Source of the DNA: an uncultured Barnesiella sp.
Lineage (GTDB): Bacteria > Bacteroidota > Bacteroidia > Bacteroidales > Barnesiellaceae
Assembly: GCA_944320015.1 (NCBI GenBank)
Contig: CALUFO010000007.1
Coordinates: forward strand, 1 to 64,000
Direction of reading: 5' to 3'
Length of the DNA stretch: 64,000 nt
Positions within the stretch are counted from its first letter, which is position 1, and every line of letters begins with the position of its first letter. Of this stretch, positions 52,800 to 62,769 are shown in pieces. The notes under the pieces were generated by a model. That model was not told the origin of the DNA, searched no databases, and worked only from the letters and a program-made list of their open reading frames with translations. The position numbers and the translations under genes were made by a program.

Positions 52800-53894
52800 A
52801 TGTGCGAAACGATTGATGCAGTGAGGCTATTGTCGCAGGCTGTCGAAACGAGCCTGTTGAACCGATTTCCGGCATTTGTTTTTCGAATTCCGGGAGACGA
52901 TGCCTTTTATTGGGGGGCATGCACTCGTGAGTCGCTCGATGTATTGTCCGGAAGCGAGCTCCCCGAGACCCCCGAAGGATTTCTTTTTGCCCCGTTCGAC
53001 GTCAAGACTTTATCGGCATTCTTTTTCCCGGTGAAGGCTGTGCGAGCCGAGTCCGTCGAAATCGATGCCTTGAAAAGGATTGGAGCCGTGTCGGTCATCG
53101 AGGATAAACCTATCGGGCGCGACGATATATCGTACGGGCAATATAAAAATCAGGTAGAAAATCTTGTCGAGGAGACCTTTTGCAGTTCTTTGAAAAAAGC
53201 GGTGCTTTCTCGTACCGTTACCCTCGATCGTCCCGCTGTATCGGATATGCAACTCGTTTTGCGATTGGCTGCGAAATATCCTTCGGCCTTTGTCAGTTGG
53301 GTTCATTTGCCCGGAGTAGGCCGGTGGATAGGAGCCACGCCCGAGACGTTACTCGATTATGACGGCTCGGTATTATCGACTATGGCTCTTGCCGGAACCC
53401 GTAGAGCCGGCAGTAAAGAGGCTTGGGGCGAGAAAGAGATGGAGGAGCAGCAAATAGTAACCGATTATATCGTGAACGCTCTTGAAAAAGAGGGATTCGC
53501 CACAGAGGTGGGTGAGCGTGCGACCCGAGTGGCCGGACAGGTAGAGCACTTGTGTACCCCCATTTCAATATCGGGTGATTTCGATCGCCGTAGGGTGAGC
53601 GATATTTTGAATGTTTTGCACCCTACACCGGCCGTCGGCGGGTATCCCAAAGCTCTTGCGATAGACTGGATTCGTCGGGTAGAACAGCATGATCGCGATT
53701 ATTACGGCGGTTATTTAGGCCCGGTTTCGGGAAGAGAGATTCGTTTGTTTGTTAATCTGCGTTGCATGGAGGTGAATGATACCCTGTTGAAATTGTATGT
53801 GGGAGGCGGTTTGACGGCACAATCTCGTCCGGAGGACGAATGGAACGAGACCGAAGCCAAGGCGCAGACCTTATTGTCGGTCATTAATGAATAA
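52800..53894 (+). CDS. menF: Isochorismate synthase MenF
   Basis: A 364-residue chorismate-using enzyme that makes isochorismate, the entry step of menaquinone synthesis. The conserved chorismate-binding core has LAGTRRAGSKEAWGEKEMEEQ and the C-terminal LHPTPAVGGYPKALA and GPVSGREIRLFVNLRCM. It is somewhat shorter than E. coli MenF (431). menD starts 14 bases after its stop. Confidence 0.92.
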   Translation: MCETIDAVRLLSQAVETSLLNRFPAFVFRIPGDDAFYWGACTRESLDVLSGSELPETPEGFLFAPFDVKTLSAFFFPVKAVRAESVEIDALKRIGAVSVIEDKPIGRDDISYGQYKNQVENLVEETFCSSLKKAVLSRTVTLDRPAVSDMQLVLRLAAKYPSAFVSWVHLPGVGRWIGATPETLLDYDGSVLSTMALAGTRRAGSKEAWGEKEMEEQQIVTDYIVNALEKEGFATEVGERATRVAGQVEHLCTPISISGDFDRRRVSDILNVLHPTPAVGGYPKALAIDWIRRVEQHDRDYYGGYLGPVSGREIRLFVNLRCMEVNDTLLKLYVGGGLTAQSRPEDEWNETEAKAQTLLSVINE

Positions 53895-53908
53895 AAAATA
53901 GGCAAGAT

Positions 53909-55597
53909 ATGAAGACAACCGATAAACAGGGCTGTAATGCCCTTGTCGAGATTCTGGTAAAACAGGGCGTGAGACGGGCGGTTCTATCCCCGGGATCGAG
54001 AAATGCCCCGCTTTTGATGGCTTTTTCGAGGACTCCCGAAATCGACTCTTATGTCGTGGTCGATGAGCGTACCGCTGCTTTTATGGCATTGGGTATGTCG
54101 CAACGAAGCGGCGAGCCGGTCGCATTGGTTTGCACCTCGGGAACGGCGTTGCTCAATTATGCGCCGGCCGTGGCCGAAGCCTATTATCAGCATATTCCGT
54201 TGATTGTTGTTTCGGGCGATCGTCCCGCCGAATGGATTGATCAGGACGATGGGCAAACCCTGCGGCAGTATGGTGCATTGTCTCATTTTGTGAAACATTC
54301 GTACGATTTGCGGGCCGAGTGGACGTTGCCAACCGATGGCTGGTATTTCAATCGTTGTGTGAACGACGCTTTGCTCACGGCGCTCTCGGGGGAAAAAGGC
54401 CCGGTACATATCAATATCTCGATTACCGAGCCGCTTACGGGCGAGACCGATTTGCCTGTGCGCAGGGAGCGCCTTGTCGGGCGTATCCCATCGTCGAGCA
54501 TTCCCGATGAAGATGCGATGTCGCTTTTGAGCGAGGAGTTTATGTCGGCTCGCAAGGTGATGATATTGGTCGCTTTCTCCCAACCCGACGAGTTGCTGTC
54601 CCTTGCTCTTGCCCGTTTGGCCGAGTTGCCTCAGGTGGTTGTGCTCACCGAGAGCATAGGCAATGTGCGGGGTGAACAGTTTATTCCTACGATAGACCGG
54701 GTTTATTCGGTGATTGACAAATCGGAGTGGCCCGACTATGCTCCCGACCTGCTCATTACGTTGGGAGGCTCGTTGGTGTCGCGTATGATAAAGGCATTTT
54801 TGAGGCAACACCAGCCTCGGGAGCATTGGCGTATTTCGTTGGGCGAGCACATTGTAGATACCATGCAGGCTCTGACTCGCCACATCGAGTCGTCGCCCGC
54901 TTTGTTTTTAGACGAATTATCCCGCCGGGTCTCACCGGTCGAGAGCGATTTTTCGAGCCTTTGGCATCGAAAGGAAGACGAAGCTACACGTTTGCACGAT
55001 GAGTATGTAGCTCGTGCGGGTTGGTGCGATTTGAAAGCCTTTTCGCTTATTCTGCCCGCAATCCCTGCCGGCGCCGCTTTGCAACTTTCCAACGGAACGA
55101 CGGTGCGCTATGCGCAGTTGTTTCGTTGTGAACAAGTCGTCCGGAGCGATTGCAACCGGGGTGTCTGCGGCATTGACGGTTCCACCTCGACAGCGGCCGG
55201 CGCCGCTTGTGTGGGCGACGAGTTGACGGTTTTCATTACGGGCGACATGAGTTTTTCGTATGATGTGAACGGCCTGTCGTCGGGCTATCTTTCTCCTCGG
55301 TTCAAAGTGATTGTCATGTGCAACGGTGGCGGTGGCATCTTTCGGTTTATCAAGCCTACGGCGGGCTTGCCCGAGCTGGAACGTTGTTTTGAGGTACATC
55401 GGGATATTCCTGTGCAGAAGTATGCCGATTTGTTTGGACTGCGTTATTTCGAAATCGTCGATGAAGTTTCGGCCACAGAGGTGTTGTCTCGCTTCTTTGC
55501 CGAAAGAGAACAACCGGCCATATTGGCGGTTTATACGCCGAATGTTTATAATGCCGAGGTGCTGCGGGGATATTTCCGCCGGGCAAGACAATCCTGA
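53909..55597 (+). CDS. menD: SEPHCHC synthase MenD
   Basis: A 562-residue thiamine diphosphate enzyme that joins isochorismate and 2-oxoglutarate to 2-succinyl-5-enolpyruvyl-6-hydroxy-3-cyclohexene-1-carboxylate. LSPGSRNAPL, CTSGTALLNYAPAVAEA and SGDRPAE in the N-terminal domain, and the ThDP-binding GDMSFSYDVNGL and CNGGGGIF near the C-terminus, are family hallmarks. It sits between menF and menB. Confidence 0.95.
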   Translation: MKTTDKQGCNALVEILVKQGVRRAVLSPGSRNAPLLMAFSRTPEIDSYVVVDERTAAFMALGMSQRSGEPVALVCTSGTALLNYAPAVAEAYYQHIPLIVVSGDRPAEWIDQDDGQTLRQYGALSHFVKHSYDLRAEWTLPTDGWYFNRCVNDALLTALSGEKGPVHINISITEPLTGETDLPVRRERLVGRIPSSSIPDEDAMSLLSEEFMSARKVMILVAFSQPDELLSLALARLAELPQVVVLTESIGNVRGEQFIPTIDRVYSVIDKSEWPDYAPDLLITLGGSLVSRMIKAFLRQHQPREHWRISLGEHIVDTMQALTRHIESSPALFLDELSRRVSPVESDFSSLWHRKEDEATRLHDEYVARAGWCDLKAFSLILPAIPAGAALQLSNGTTVRYAQLFRCEQVVRSDCNRGVCGIDGSTSTAAGAACVGDELTVFITGDMSFSYDVNGLSSGYLSPRFKVIVMCNGGGGIFRFIKPTAGLPELERCFEVHRDIPVQKYADLFGLRYFEIVDEVSATEVLSRFFAEREQPAILAVYTPNVYNAEVLRGYFRRARQS

Positions 55598-55622
55598 TAG
55601 AGATACTAAAAAACGATAAGAT

Positions 55623-56447
55623 ATGAAACAGATTGAGTGGAAACCTATCAAGGAATATGAGGATATTCTCTTTGATTTTTGCGATGGAATCGCCAAGATA
55701 ACGATCAATCGTCCGCAGGTGTATAACGCATTTCGCCCGCAGACCAACAACGAGATGCTCGATGCCATGAGCATTTGCCGGGAGCGTCCCGATATAGGTG
55801 TTGTGATTCTGACCGGAGCAGGTGATAAGGCTTTCTGCTCGGGTGGCGATCAAAAGGTAAAAGGAATAGGCGGTTATATCGATGAGAACGGAGTGCCTCG
55901 ATTGAACGTGTTGGACTTGCACAAAGCGATACGTTCGATACCCAAACCGGTTATCGCTATGGTCAACGGTTATGCGATAGGGGGTGGTCATGTGTTGCAT
56001 GTGGTGTGCGACTTGACCATTGCGTCGGAGAATGCACGTTTCGGACAGACAGGGCCTAAGGTCGGCAGCTTCGACGGCGGTTTTGGTTCGTCCTATTTGG
56101 CTCGTATCGTAGGACAGAAAAAAGCTCGTGAAATCTGGTTCCTGTGTCGCCAATATTCGGCTCGGGAAGCCGAAGAGATGGGGCTGGTCAACAAGGTGGT
56201 TCCTTTCGAGCGGTTGGAAGAGGAGACTGTCGAGTGGTGCCGGACGATATTGAAACGCAGCCCGATGGCCATACGCATGATTAAGCGGGCTTTGAATGCC
56301 GAACTCGACGGGCAACGAGGCTTAATGGAGTTTGCTGGCGATGCGACACTTCTCTATTATCTCATGGAAGAGGCGCAAGAAGGGAAAAACGCATTTCTCG
56401 AAAAACGAGTCCCCGATTTCCAGAAATTCCCTAAATTCCCCGGCTGA
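55623..56447 (+). CDS. menB: 1,4-Dihydroxy-2-naphthoyl-CoA synthase MenB
   Basis: A 274-residue crotonase-family enzyme that closes the naphthoate ring from o-succinylbenzoyl-CoA. Conserved segments are [25 protein letters not shown] (oxyanion-hole Gly), [36 protein letters not shown], and the active-site Tyr/Asp region near the C-terminus. Its TGA stop overlaps the ATG of menC by one base (56447). Confidence 0.95.
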   Translation: MKQIEWKPIKEYEDILFDFCDGIAKITINRPQVYNAFRPQTNNEMLDAMSICRERPDIGVVILTGAGDKAFCSGGDQKVKGIGGYIDENGVPRLNVLDLHKAIRSIPKPVIAMVNGYAIGGGHVLHVVCDLTIASENARFGQTGPKVGSFDGGFGSSYLARIVGQKKAREIWFLCRQYSAREAEEMGLVNKVVPFERLEEETVEWCRTILKRSPMAIRMIKRALNAELDGQRGLMEFAGDATLLYYLMEEAQEGKNAFLEKRVPDFQKFPKFPG

Positions 56448-57496
56448 TGTTAAAAGCGTGCTATACACCTTATACGCTCCGGTTCAAGGTGCCGAGCGGA
56501 ACTTCGCGCGGCATACTCACCGAGAAGGAAACCTATTTCCTGAAAGTTTGGGACGATAACAGTCCTGCCGCTTTCGGGTTGGGAGAGTGCGCTCTTTTCA
56601 AGGGGCTTGGCGCCGATGACCGCCCCGAGTATGAAAGCGTGCTGCAACAGGTGTGCCGGGATATAGAGCGATACGATACGTTTGATTTATCGCAGTGGAG
56701 TTCTATTCGTTTCGGGTTGGAAACAGCGTTGTTCGATTTACGTCAGGGAGGGAGGCGTGTCATATTTCCCTCCGATTTTGTGAGAGGAGAACAGTCCATC
56801 GAAATAAACGGACTGATATGGATGGGCGATAAACGTACTATGGCCGCCCGTATAGAAGAGAAGTTGGCCGCTGGTTTTTCGTGTATAAAATTGAAAATAG
56901 GAGCGATCGATTTTGAGGACGAATGCGATTTGCTGGCTTACATACGGGGGCGATACAGCCGTGATGATATTGAGTTGAGGGTCGATGCCAACGGCGCATT
57001 TTCGCCCGATGTGGCCATAGAGTATTTGAAACGCCTTGCCGACTACGATTTACACTCTATCGAGCAGCCTATACGAGCTGGGCAATGGGAAGCGATGGCT
57101 CGGTTGTGCGAGCGGTCGCCGTTGCCTATCGCACTCGATGAGGAGCTTATCGGGGTGAACCATTTTACCGATAAAATGGACTTGCTGAAAACGATTTCAC
57201 CGCAATATGTGGTATTGAAGCCCTCGTTGGTAGGTGGATTCGCGGGAGCGCAAGAGTGGCTCGATGCCGCTCGGGCTTGTGGTGTGGGTTGGTGGATTAC
57301 ATCGGCTTTGGAGTCGAACGTGGGATTGAACGCAATTGCACAATGGACTGCGACTCTTCCTGTGACTATGCCGCAAGGACTGGGTACAGGGGCGTTATAT
57401 ACCAATAATGTGCCGTCGCCTCTCGAACAGGAAAGAAATGTGTTGCGGTATAACCCCGGGAAAGAGTGGCTTTTTTCGATGAATTCATGGAAATAA
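56447..57496 (+). CDS. menC: o-Succinylbenzoate synthase MenC
   Basis: A 349-residue enolase-superfamily enzyme that dehydrates SHCHC to o-succinylbenzoate. The catalytic lysine lies in FSCIKLKIGA; metal ligands are Asp in VDANGAFSP, Glu in SIEQPI and Glu/Asp in ALDEELIG; a further lysine is in VLKPSLVGG. It is the fourth menaquinone gene in the block; its stop lies 10 bases inside menE. Confidence 0.93.
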   Translation: MLKACYTPYTLRFKVPSGTSRGILTEKETYFLKVWDDNSPAAFGLGECALFKGLGADDRPEYESVLQQVCRDIERYDTFDLSQWSSIRFGLETALFDLRQGGRRVIFPSDFVRGEQSIEINGLIWMGDKRTMAARIEEKLAAGFSCIKLKIGAIDFEDECDLLAYIRGRYSRDDIELRVDANGAFSPDVAIEYLKRLADYDLHSIEQPIRAGQWEAMARLCERSPLPIALDEELIGVNHFTDKMDLLKTISPQYVVLKPSLVGGFAGAQEWLDAARACGVGWWITSALESNVGLNAIAQWTATLPVTMPQGLGTGALYTNNVPSPLEQERNVLRYNPGKEWLFSMNSWK

Positions 57497-58509
57497 GACT
57501 AAATCATACACTTTGCCATACCCGGGAGGAGGTCTTGCAGGCTTCTACCCGACAGGTCGCCGATTTTCTCGACGAGTGGTATTCCGATACCGATTTTGTA
57601 TGGGGGCACACATCGGGCTCGACCGGGACTCCCAAAAACATACGATTGCCGAAACGGGATATGGTCGAGTCGGCACGATTGACAATCGATTTCTTTGGTA
57701 TCACTGTCGATACCACTATGTTGTTATGTCTCTCTCCCGATTATATAGCCGGGAAGATGATGATTGTGCGGGCATTGTTGTCGGGAGCCGATTTGTTGGT
57801 TGTTGCGCCATCGTCCTCTCCGCTTTTGTCGGTCGCCGGGCCGATCGATTTTGCAGCGATGATACCAGCACAGGTAATCGAGTCGTTGAAAGCGCAAGAG
57901 GAGCGGGCGAAATTGTCGCGGATAGGAGCCTTGATTATCGGTGGTGCTCCGTTGCCTCTCGACACGGAAGAGAAATTGAAGTCGCTCCCGACCCGTTCGT
58001 ATGCGACTTATGGTATGACCGAGACGGTTTCGCATGTCGCTTTGCGGCGTATTGGAGAGCCCGGTATGTTGTATAGGGCTTTGGGAAACATCACATTTTC
58101 GACCGACGAGCGGGAATGCTTGGTCATTCACACACCGCATTTCTCGATAAAGCAGTTTGTAACGAACGATGTAGTCACTCTGCTGGACAGTCGAAATTTT
58201 CGATGGATTGGGCGATATGACCATGTGATTAACACGGGAGGTGTGAAAGTTTTCCCCGAGCAGGTCGAAAAGAAGATAACAGGGGTGCTTGCCCGGCGAT
58301 TTTTTATTACCTCTTCTCCTCACGAAAAATGGGGCGAATGTGTGACGCTTGTCGTGGAAGGTTCCCCGTTGGCAACCGGGGAAGAAACTGCTTTGTTGGC
58401 AAGATTGCGGGAAAGTGTCGATAAATATGAGATGCCCCGCAAGATAGTATATCTGCCCACTTTCAAAGAGACTTCGTCCGGGAAAATCATACGGGATATA
58501 AAATCGTAG
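57487..58509 (+). CDS. menE: o-Succinylbenzoate-CoA ligase MenE
   Basis: A 340-residue AMP-forming acyl-CoA synthetase that activates o-succinylbenzoate. The P-loop-like TSGSTGTPK, the A5 motif YGMTETVSH, NTGGVKVFPEQVE and the C-terminal catalytic lysine in SSGKIIRDI are present. It is shorter than most MenE (about 450), since the N-terminal part is reduced, as is common in Bacteroidota. The start at 57487 is chosen because the frame upstream (from 57466) lies inside menC. It ends the ftsY-men run. Confidence 0.9.
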   Translation: MEIRLNHTLCHTREEVLQASTRQVADFLDEWYSDTDFVWGHTSGSTGTPKNIRLPKRDMVESARLTIDFFGITVDTTMLLCLSPDYIAGKMMIVRALLSGADLLVVAPSSSPLLSVAGPIDFAAMIPAQVIESLKAQEERAKLSRIGALIIGGAPLPLDTEEKLKSLPTRSYATYGMTETVSHVALRRIGEPGMLYRALGNITFSTDERECLVIHTPHFSIKQFVTNDVVTLLDSRNFRWIGRYDHVINTGGVKVFPEQVEKKITGVLARRFFITSSPHEKWGECVTLVVEGSPLATGEETALLARLRESVDKYEMPRKIVYLPTFKETSSGKIIRDIKS

Positions 58510-58630
58510 TATTTATTTGTGTAAATTCATTAAAATAGGTATTTGTGAACGCTCTCATTTATTGAATGTGGATAATTATGATTATCTTTATTGCAGATTT
58601 TCATAATAACCTGCAATTTAATATTTTACC

Positions 58631-60856
58631 ATGAGTTTTGTTCGTAATTTAGTTGGTGCTGCTATCCTTTCACTTCCCGGAATGGCTGTGGCGCAACTCC
58701 CGGTGTATCTCGATGATACGAAACCGATGGAAGATCGCATCGAAGATGCGCTGTCGAGAATGACATTAGAAGAAAAAGTGGCGATGTGCCATGCCCAGTC
58801 CAAATTCAGTTCACCGGGTGTGCCTCGCTTGGGATTGCCCGAAAACTGGATGACCGACGGCCCTCATGGAATCCGCGCCGAGGTGGCATGGGACGAGTGG
58901 GATCAAGCCGGCTGGACAAACGATTCGTGCATGGCTTTCCCGGCGTTGACTTGCTTGGCGGCAACATGGAATCCCGAGATGTCGTTGTTGTATGGAAAAT
59001 CGATAGGCGAGGAGGCTCGCTATCGGAATAAGAATGTGTTGCTGGGCCCGGGCGTAAATATTTATCGAACCCCGTTGAACGGCCGTAATTTCGAGTATAT
59101 GGGAGAAGACCCTTACCTGGCTGCCGAGATGGTCGTTCCCTATATCGAAGGTGTGCAGTCAAACGGAGTGGCCGCTTGTGTGAAACATTATGCGTTGAAC
59201 AATCAAGAACACGACCGCCTTCAAATCGATGTCGAGGTGAGCGACCGTGCGCTGTATGAGATTTATCTGCCGGCATTCAAAGCCGCTGTACAGCGTGGGA
59301 AAGCATGGTCTATTATGGGAGCCTATAATCGCTACAAAGAGCAATTTTGCTGTCACAATCAATACCTGTTGAACGATATACTCCGGAATGAATGGGGATT
59401 CGATGGCGTCGTTGTCTCGGATTGGGGCGGAGTACATGATACGAAAGAGTCGGCCTATCACGGGTTGGATATGGAGTTCGGGACATGGACCGACGGTTTG
59501 ACCGTTAATACAAGCGATGCCTATAACCACTACTATTTGGCTCGTCCGTTTCTCGAATTGTTGAAAGACGGGACGATTCCCGTGTCGGTGGTCGATGATA
59601 AAGTGCGCAATATATTGCGCTTGATGTACCGCACGACGATGAACCGGAACAGGCCCTACGGCTCATTTAAATCGCCGGAGCATGCGGCCGCTGCCCGGCA
59701 GATAGCCGAGGAGGGAATCGTGTTGTTGCAGAATAAAGACAACGTGCTGCCCATTCGTCTGGACGAAACTCGCAAGATACTGGTAGTCGGTGAAAATGCG
59801 ATAAAGATGATGACCGTGGGAGGGGGAAGCTCTTCGCTGAAAGCATGGTATGAAATCTCGCCGTTGGACGGATTACGGGCGAGGGTAGGCGATGCGGCCG
59901 AGGTGGAATATGCCCGTGGTTATGTGGGTAATACCGACGGCTCTTATAATGGAGTGGTTTCCAAAGTCGATTTGTCGGAGTCGCGTTCGGCCGAAGAATT
60001 ACTCGACGAGGCTGTGAGTAAAGCCCGAGAGGCCGACTATGTGATTTTTGTCGGTGGATTGAACAAGAATGAACATCAAGACTGCGAGGGCGGCGATAGA
60101 GAGTCATATGCCCTTCCCTATAATCAAGACCGGGTCATCGAGGCATTGGCGCAAGTCAATCCGAAAACTATTGTGGTATTGATTTCGGGCAATAGTGTGG
60201 CTATGCCGTGGGTCGACAAAGTCCCGGCGATCGTCGAGGGTTGGTATTGCGGCAGTGAAGCCGGCAATGCGTTGGCCTCCGTGCTGGTGGGCGACGTGAA
60301 TCCGTCGGGGAAACTCCCTTTCACGATGGGGGTAGAACTGGACGATTATCATGCCCATGCCTTGAACGACCCGATGGTTTATCCGGGTGTCGACCACAAG
60401 CAGGTGTATAAGGACGATATTTTTGTAGGGTATCGATGGAGCGATTTGCAAAAAGGAAAAGCTCCGTTGTTTGCTTTCGGTCATGGGTTGAGCTATACGA
60501 CCTTCGAGTATGGAAAGGCGACAATCGATCGCAAGCAGATGCACGTAGGCGATACCTTGCGGGTGCGGGTGTCGGTAAAAAATACAGGCGCGCGAGCAGG
60601 AGCCGAAATCGTGCAATTGTATGTAGCCGATTTGAAATCGTCGTTGCCTCGTCCGAAAAAAGAGTTGAAAGGGTTTGATAAAATCTATCTGCAACCGGGC
60701 GAAACCGGTGAAGTGGAATTTCTGCTCGACAAATCGAGTTTGTCCTATTTCGACGACAAGAAACATGAGTGGGTCGCCGAGCCCGGGAAATTCGAGGTTC
60801 TGATAGGAGCTTCGTCGAGAGACATCAAGTCGAAGGTGGGATTTGAATTGAAATGA
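58631..60856 (+). CDS. Glycoside hydrolase family 3, probable beta-glucosidase
   Basis: A 741-residue exported enzyme; signal peptide about 1-21 (cut near AVAQ). It has the (beta/alpha)8 GH3 domain and the alpha/beta sandwich, followed by a fibronectin-like C-terminal domain (about 655-741). The catalytic nucleophile is Asp264 in GVVVSDWGG; sugar-binding residues appear in TDGPHGIR and KHYALNNQE. It probably removes terminal beta-linked glucose or related sugars from oligosaccharides in the periplasm or at the surface; exact specificity cannot be told. It has no SusC/D partner nearby. Confidence 0.9.
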   Translation: MSFVRNLVGAAILSLPGMAVAQLPVYLDDTKPMEDRIEDALSRMTLEEKVAMCHAQSKFSSPGVPRLGLPENWMTDGPHGIRAEVAWDEWDQAGWTNDSCMAFPALTCLAATWNPEMSLLYGKSIGEEARYRNKNVLLGPGVNIYRTPLNGRNFEYMGEDPYLAAEMVVPYIEGVQSNGVAACVKHYALNNQEHDRLQIDVEVSDRALYEIYLPAFKAAVQRGKAWSIMGAYNRYKEQFCCHNQYLLNDILRNEWGFDGVVVSDWGGVHDTKESAYHGLDMEFGTWTDGLTVNTSDAYNHYYLARPFLELLKDGTIPVSVVDDKVRNILRLMYRTTMNRNRPYGSFKSPEHAAAARQIAEEGIVLLQNKDNVLPIRLDETRKILVVGENAIKMMTVGGGSSSLKAWYEISPLDGLRARVGDAAEVEYARGYVGNTDGSYNGVVSKVDLSESRSAEELLDEAVSKAREADYVIFVGGLNKNEHQDCEGGDRESYALPYNQDRVIEALAQVNPKTIVVLISGNSVAMPWVDKVPAIVEGWYCGSEAGNALASVLVGDVNPSGKLPFTMGVELDDYHAHALNDPMVYPGVDHKQVYKDDIFVGYRWSDLQKGKAPLFAFGHGLSYTTFEYGKATIDRKQMHVGDTLRVRVSVKNTGARAGAEIVQLYVADLKSSLPRPKKELKGFDKIYLQPGETGEVEFLLDKSSLSYFDDKKHEWVAEPGKFEVLIGASSRDIKSKVGFELK

Positions 60857-60864
60857 CAAGGTGC

Positions 60865-60914
60865 TTATAACAACAAACCTCTTGGTTTTCCAACCAAGAG
60901 GTTTGTTGTTATAA
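60865..60914. terminator. Long perfect hairpin between convergent genes
   Basis: A 23-base-pair perfect stem (60865-60887 and 60892-60914) with a 4-base loop TTCC. It lies 9 bases after the GH3 stop and 18 bases before the end of the Crp-type gene, and probably ends both transcripts. There is no long T run outside the stem. Confidence 0.7.
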
Positions 60915-60932
60915 GGGTATGTATATGAGATG

Positions 60933-61634
60933 TTATCCGAATTTACTTATTTTTCGTAAACGTTCTTCATCGATGATTTGTATGCGCCTGCCGTCGACGG
61001 TGATGATTTTTTCATTGGTAAAACTCGATAGGGTGCGAATAGCGTTGGAAGTAGTCATGTTCGACAAATTGGCCAAATCCTCGCGAGCCATGTAGATATT
61101 GAGGGTGAGACCGTCTTCTTCGACTCCATAGTTCTCTTTGAGCACCAATAGCGACTCGGCCAACCGTCCCCGAATATGTTTTTGGGTGAGATTTACCGTG
61201 CGTGCATCGGAGATGCCCAAATCATTGGAGAGTTCCTTGATAAAAAACCACGCCAGCCCGTTATTTTTGCGGATATACTTTTCTACCAATGGCATCGGCA
61301 GGGAACCCACGGTAGCGCTTTCGATGGCTGCCGCGGCCGTTACATAAGGCTCTCGTGAAAAATAGGCCCGGTACCCAAAGTATTGTACAGGTCGAATGAG
61401 CCGGATAATCTGGCTTCGCCCACCGACCCCGTCTTTATAGATTTTCACCTTGCCTTTCAATAAGCACATTAGTTGCAAAGGTTCTTCGCCTTCGCTGTAA
61501 ATGATTTCGTTTTTTTTGAAATTCTGGATTTTAAAATTTTCGGCAATAACACGTTTTTCCTCATTTTCGAGTAAAGCCCAAAAATCAGACATCTCTTCTT
61601 GTAATATAGATTCTAATGTGCTTTTCTTAACCAT
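60933..61634 (-). CDS. Crp/Fnr family transcriptional regulator
   Basis: A 233-residue regulator. A cyclic-nucleotide-binding-like beta-roll (about 25-140) includes IIYSEGEEPLQLMCLLKGKV, followed by a dimer helix and a Crp-type helix-turn-helix (about 165-225) with MAREDLANLSNMTTSNAIRTLSSF as the recognition region. No Fe-S cysteine cluster is seen, so it is not an oxygen-sensing Fnr. Ligand and targets are unknown. An alternative start at Met15 (MSDFW) is possible. Confidence 0.88.
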   Translation of the reverse strand: MVKKSTLESILQEEMSDFWALLENEEKRVIAENFKIQNFKKNEIIYSEGEEPLQLMCLLKGKVKIYKDGVGGRSQIIRLIRPVQYFGYRAYFSREPYVTAAAAIESATVGSLPMPLVEKYIRKNNGLAWFFIKELSNDLGISDARTVNLTQKHIRGRLAESLLVLKENYGVEEDGLTLNIYMAREDLANLSNMTTSNAIRTLSSFTNEKIITVDGRRIQIIDEERLRKISKFG

Positions 61635-61743
61635 TTGCCTTATAACTATGTTTTACAGCACAAAAATAAGTAAAAAATTGATATATTGTTTCTTAAAAGA
61701 GAAAAAACGCACTTTTTTATAGAAAATAAGGGGCTATACGCAT

Positions 61744-61780
61744 AAAAAAATAAGGAGACAGGTTGCATTCTGACTCCTTA
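61744..61780 (-). terminator. Terminator of the ftsK-lolA-trxB operon
   Basis: TAAGGAG (61751-61757) pairs with CTCCTTA (61774-61780), extended inward by AG/CT after a mismatch. On the minus strand it is followed by seven T's (61750-61744). It lies 21 bases past the trxB stop. Confidence 0.8.
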
Positions 61781-61800
61781 CTCTTGTGAGGGAAATATTT

Positions 61801-62748
61801 TTAGAGGTTGTTGTTCACCAAGTAACGTTCGGCGTCGATTGCCGCTTTGCAACCCGAGGCAGCCGCCGTGATGGCTTGCCGGTATCGAGGGTCGGCCACG
61901 TCGCCTGCGGCAAAAACTCCTTCGATATTTGTTTCGGTGGTGTGTGGCGCGGTGACGATATATCCGCTTTCATCGAGGGTAATGGCGCCTTTGAAGATGT
62001 CGGTGTTGGGTTTGTGGCCGATGGCCAAGAAGAACCCGTCGATAGGCAAGTCGTAGCGCTCTTCGTGGTCGGTATCTTTCCCTTTGACCAAGTGGACTCC
62101 CTCCACACCGTTTTCGCCGAACAGCCCTTCGGCTTGGGTTTCAAACAAAATCTCGATATTGGGATTCTCGAAAACCCGCTTTTGCATGATATTGGAGGCT
62201 CTCAGGTAGTTTTTCCGTACAATCAGGTAGACTTTGGAGGCGAGGTGCGATAGGTATTCGGCCTCTTCGCAAGCCGTATCGCCACCCCCGACTACGGCTA
62301 CGGTTTTCTTCCGATAGAAAAATCCGTCGCAAGTGGCGCAAGCCGATACGCCCATTCCCGCATACTTGGCTTCGTCGGGGAGTCCCAAATATTTGGCCGA
62401 GGCACCGGTCGAAATGATAACGGTATCGGCTTCTATTGTTTTCTCTCCATCGATGGTTATGCGATAGGGTTTTTGGGAAAAGTCGGCGGCGGTGGCGATT
62501 CCTCGTCGTATATCGGCGCCGAACCGGCCGGCTTGTTTTTTCAAATCTTCCATCATGTCAAATCCCGATATGCCCTCGGGGTAGCCGGGGAAGTTCTCTA
62601 CCTCGCTGGTGGTCGTGAGTTGTCCGCCGGGTTGCATTCCTTCATATAAAACCGGGGCGAGGTTTGCGCGTGAGGCATATATAGCTGCGGTATAGCCGGC
62701 AGGGCCTGAACCGATGATGAGGCAGCGTATTCGTTCGTTCTTTTCCAT
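61801..62748 (-). CDS. trxB: Thioredoxin reductase
   Basis: A 315-residue FAD/NADPH flavoprotein that reduces thioredoxin. The FAD-binding IIGSGPAGYTAAIYA, the redox-active SACATCDG (Cys137, Cys140), the NADPH loop VVGGGDTACEEA and the C-terminal GVFAAGDVADPRYRQAI are all present. It is the last gene of ftsK-lolA-trxB, 21 bases after lolA. Confidence 0.96.
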   Translation of the reverse strand: MEKNERIRCLIIGSGPAGYTAAIYASRANLAPVLYEGMQPGGQLTTTSEVENFPGYPEGISGFDMMEDLKKQAGRFGADIRRGIATAADFSQKPYRITIDGEKTIEADTVIISTGASAKYLGLPDEAKYAGMGVSACATCDGFFYRKKTVAVVGGGDTACEEAEYLSHLASKVYLIVRKNYLRASNIMQKRVFENPNIEILFETQAEGLFGENGVEGVHLVKGKDTDHEERYDLPIDGFFLAIGHKPNTDIFKGAITLDESGYIVTAPHTTETNIEGVFAAGDVADPRYRQAITAAASGCKAAIDAERYLVNNNL

Positions 62749-62769
62749 AATTCCTATTTATTTGTGTGA

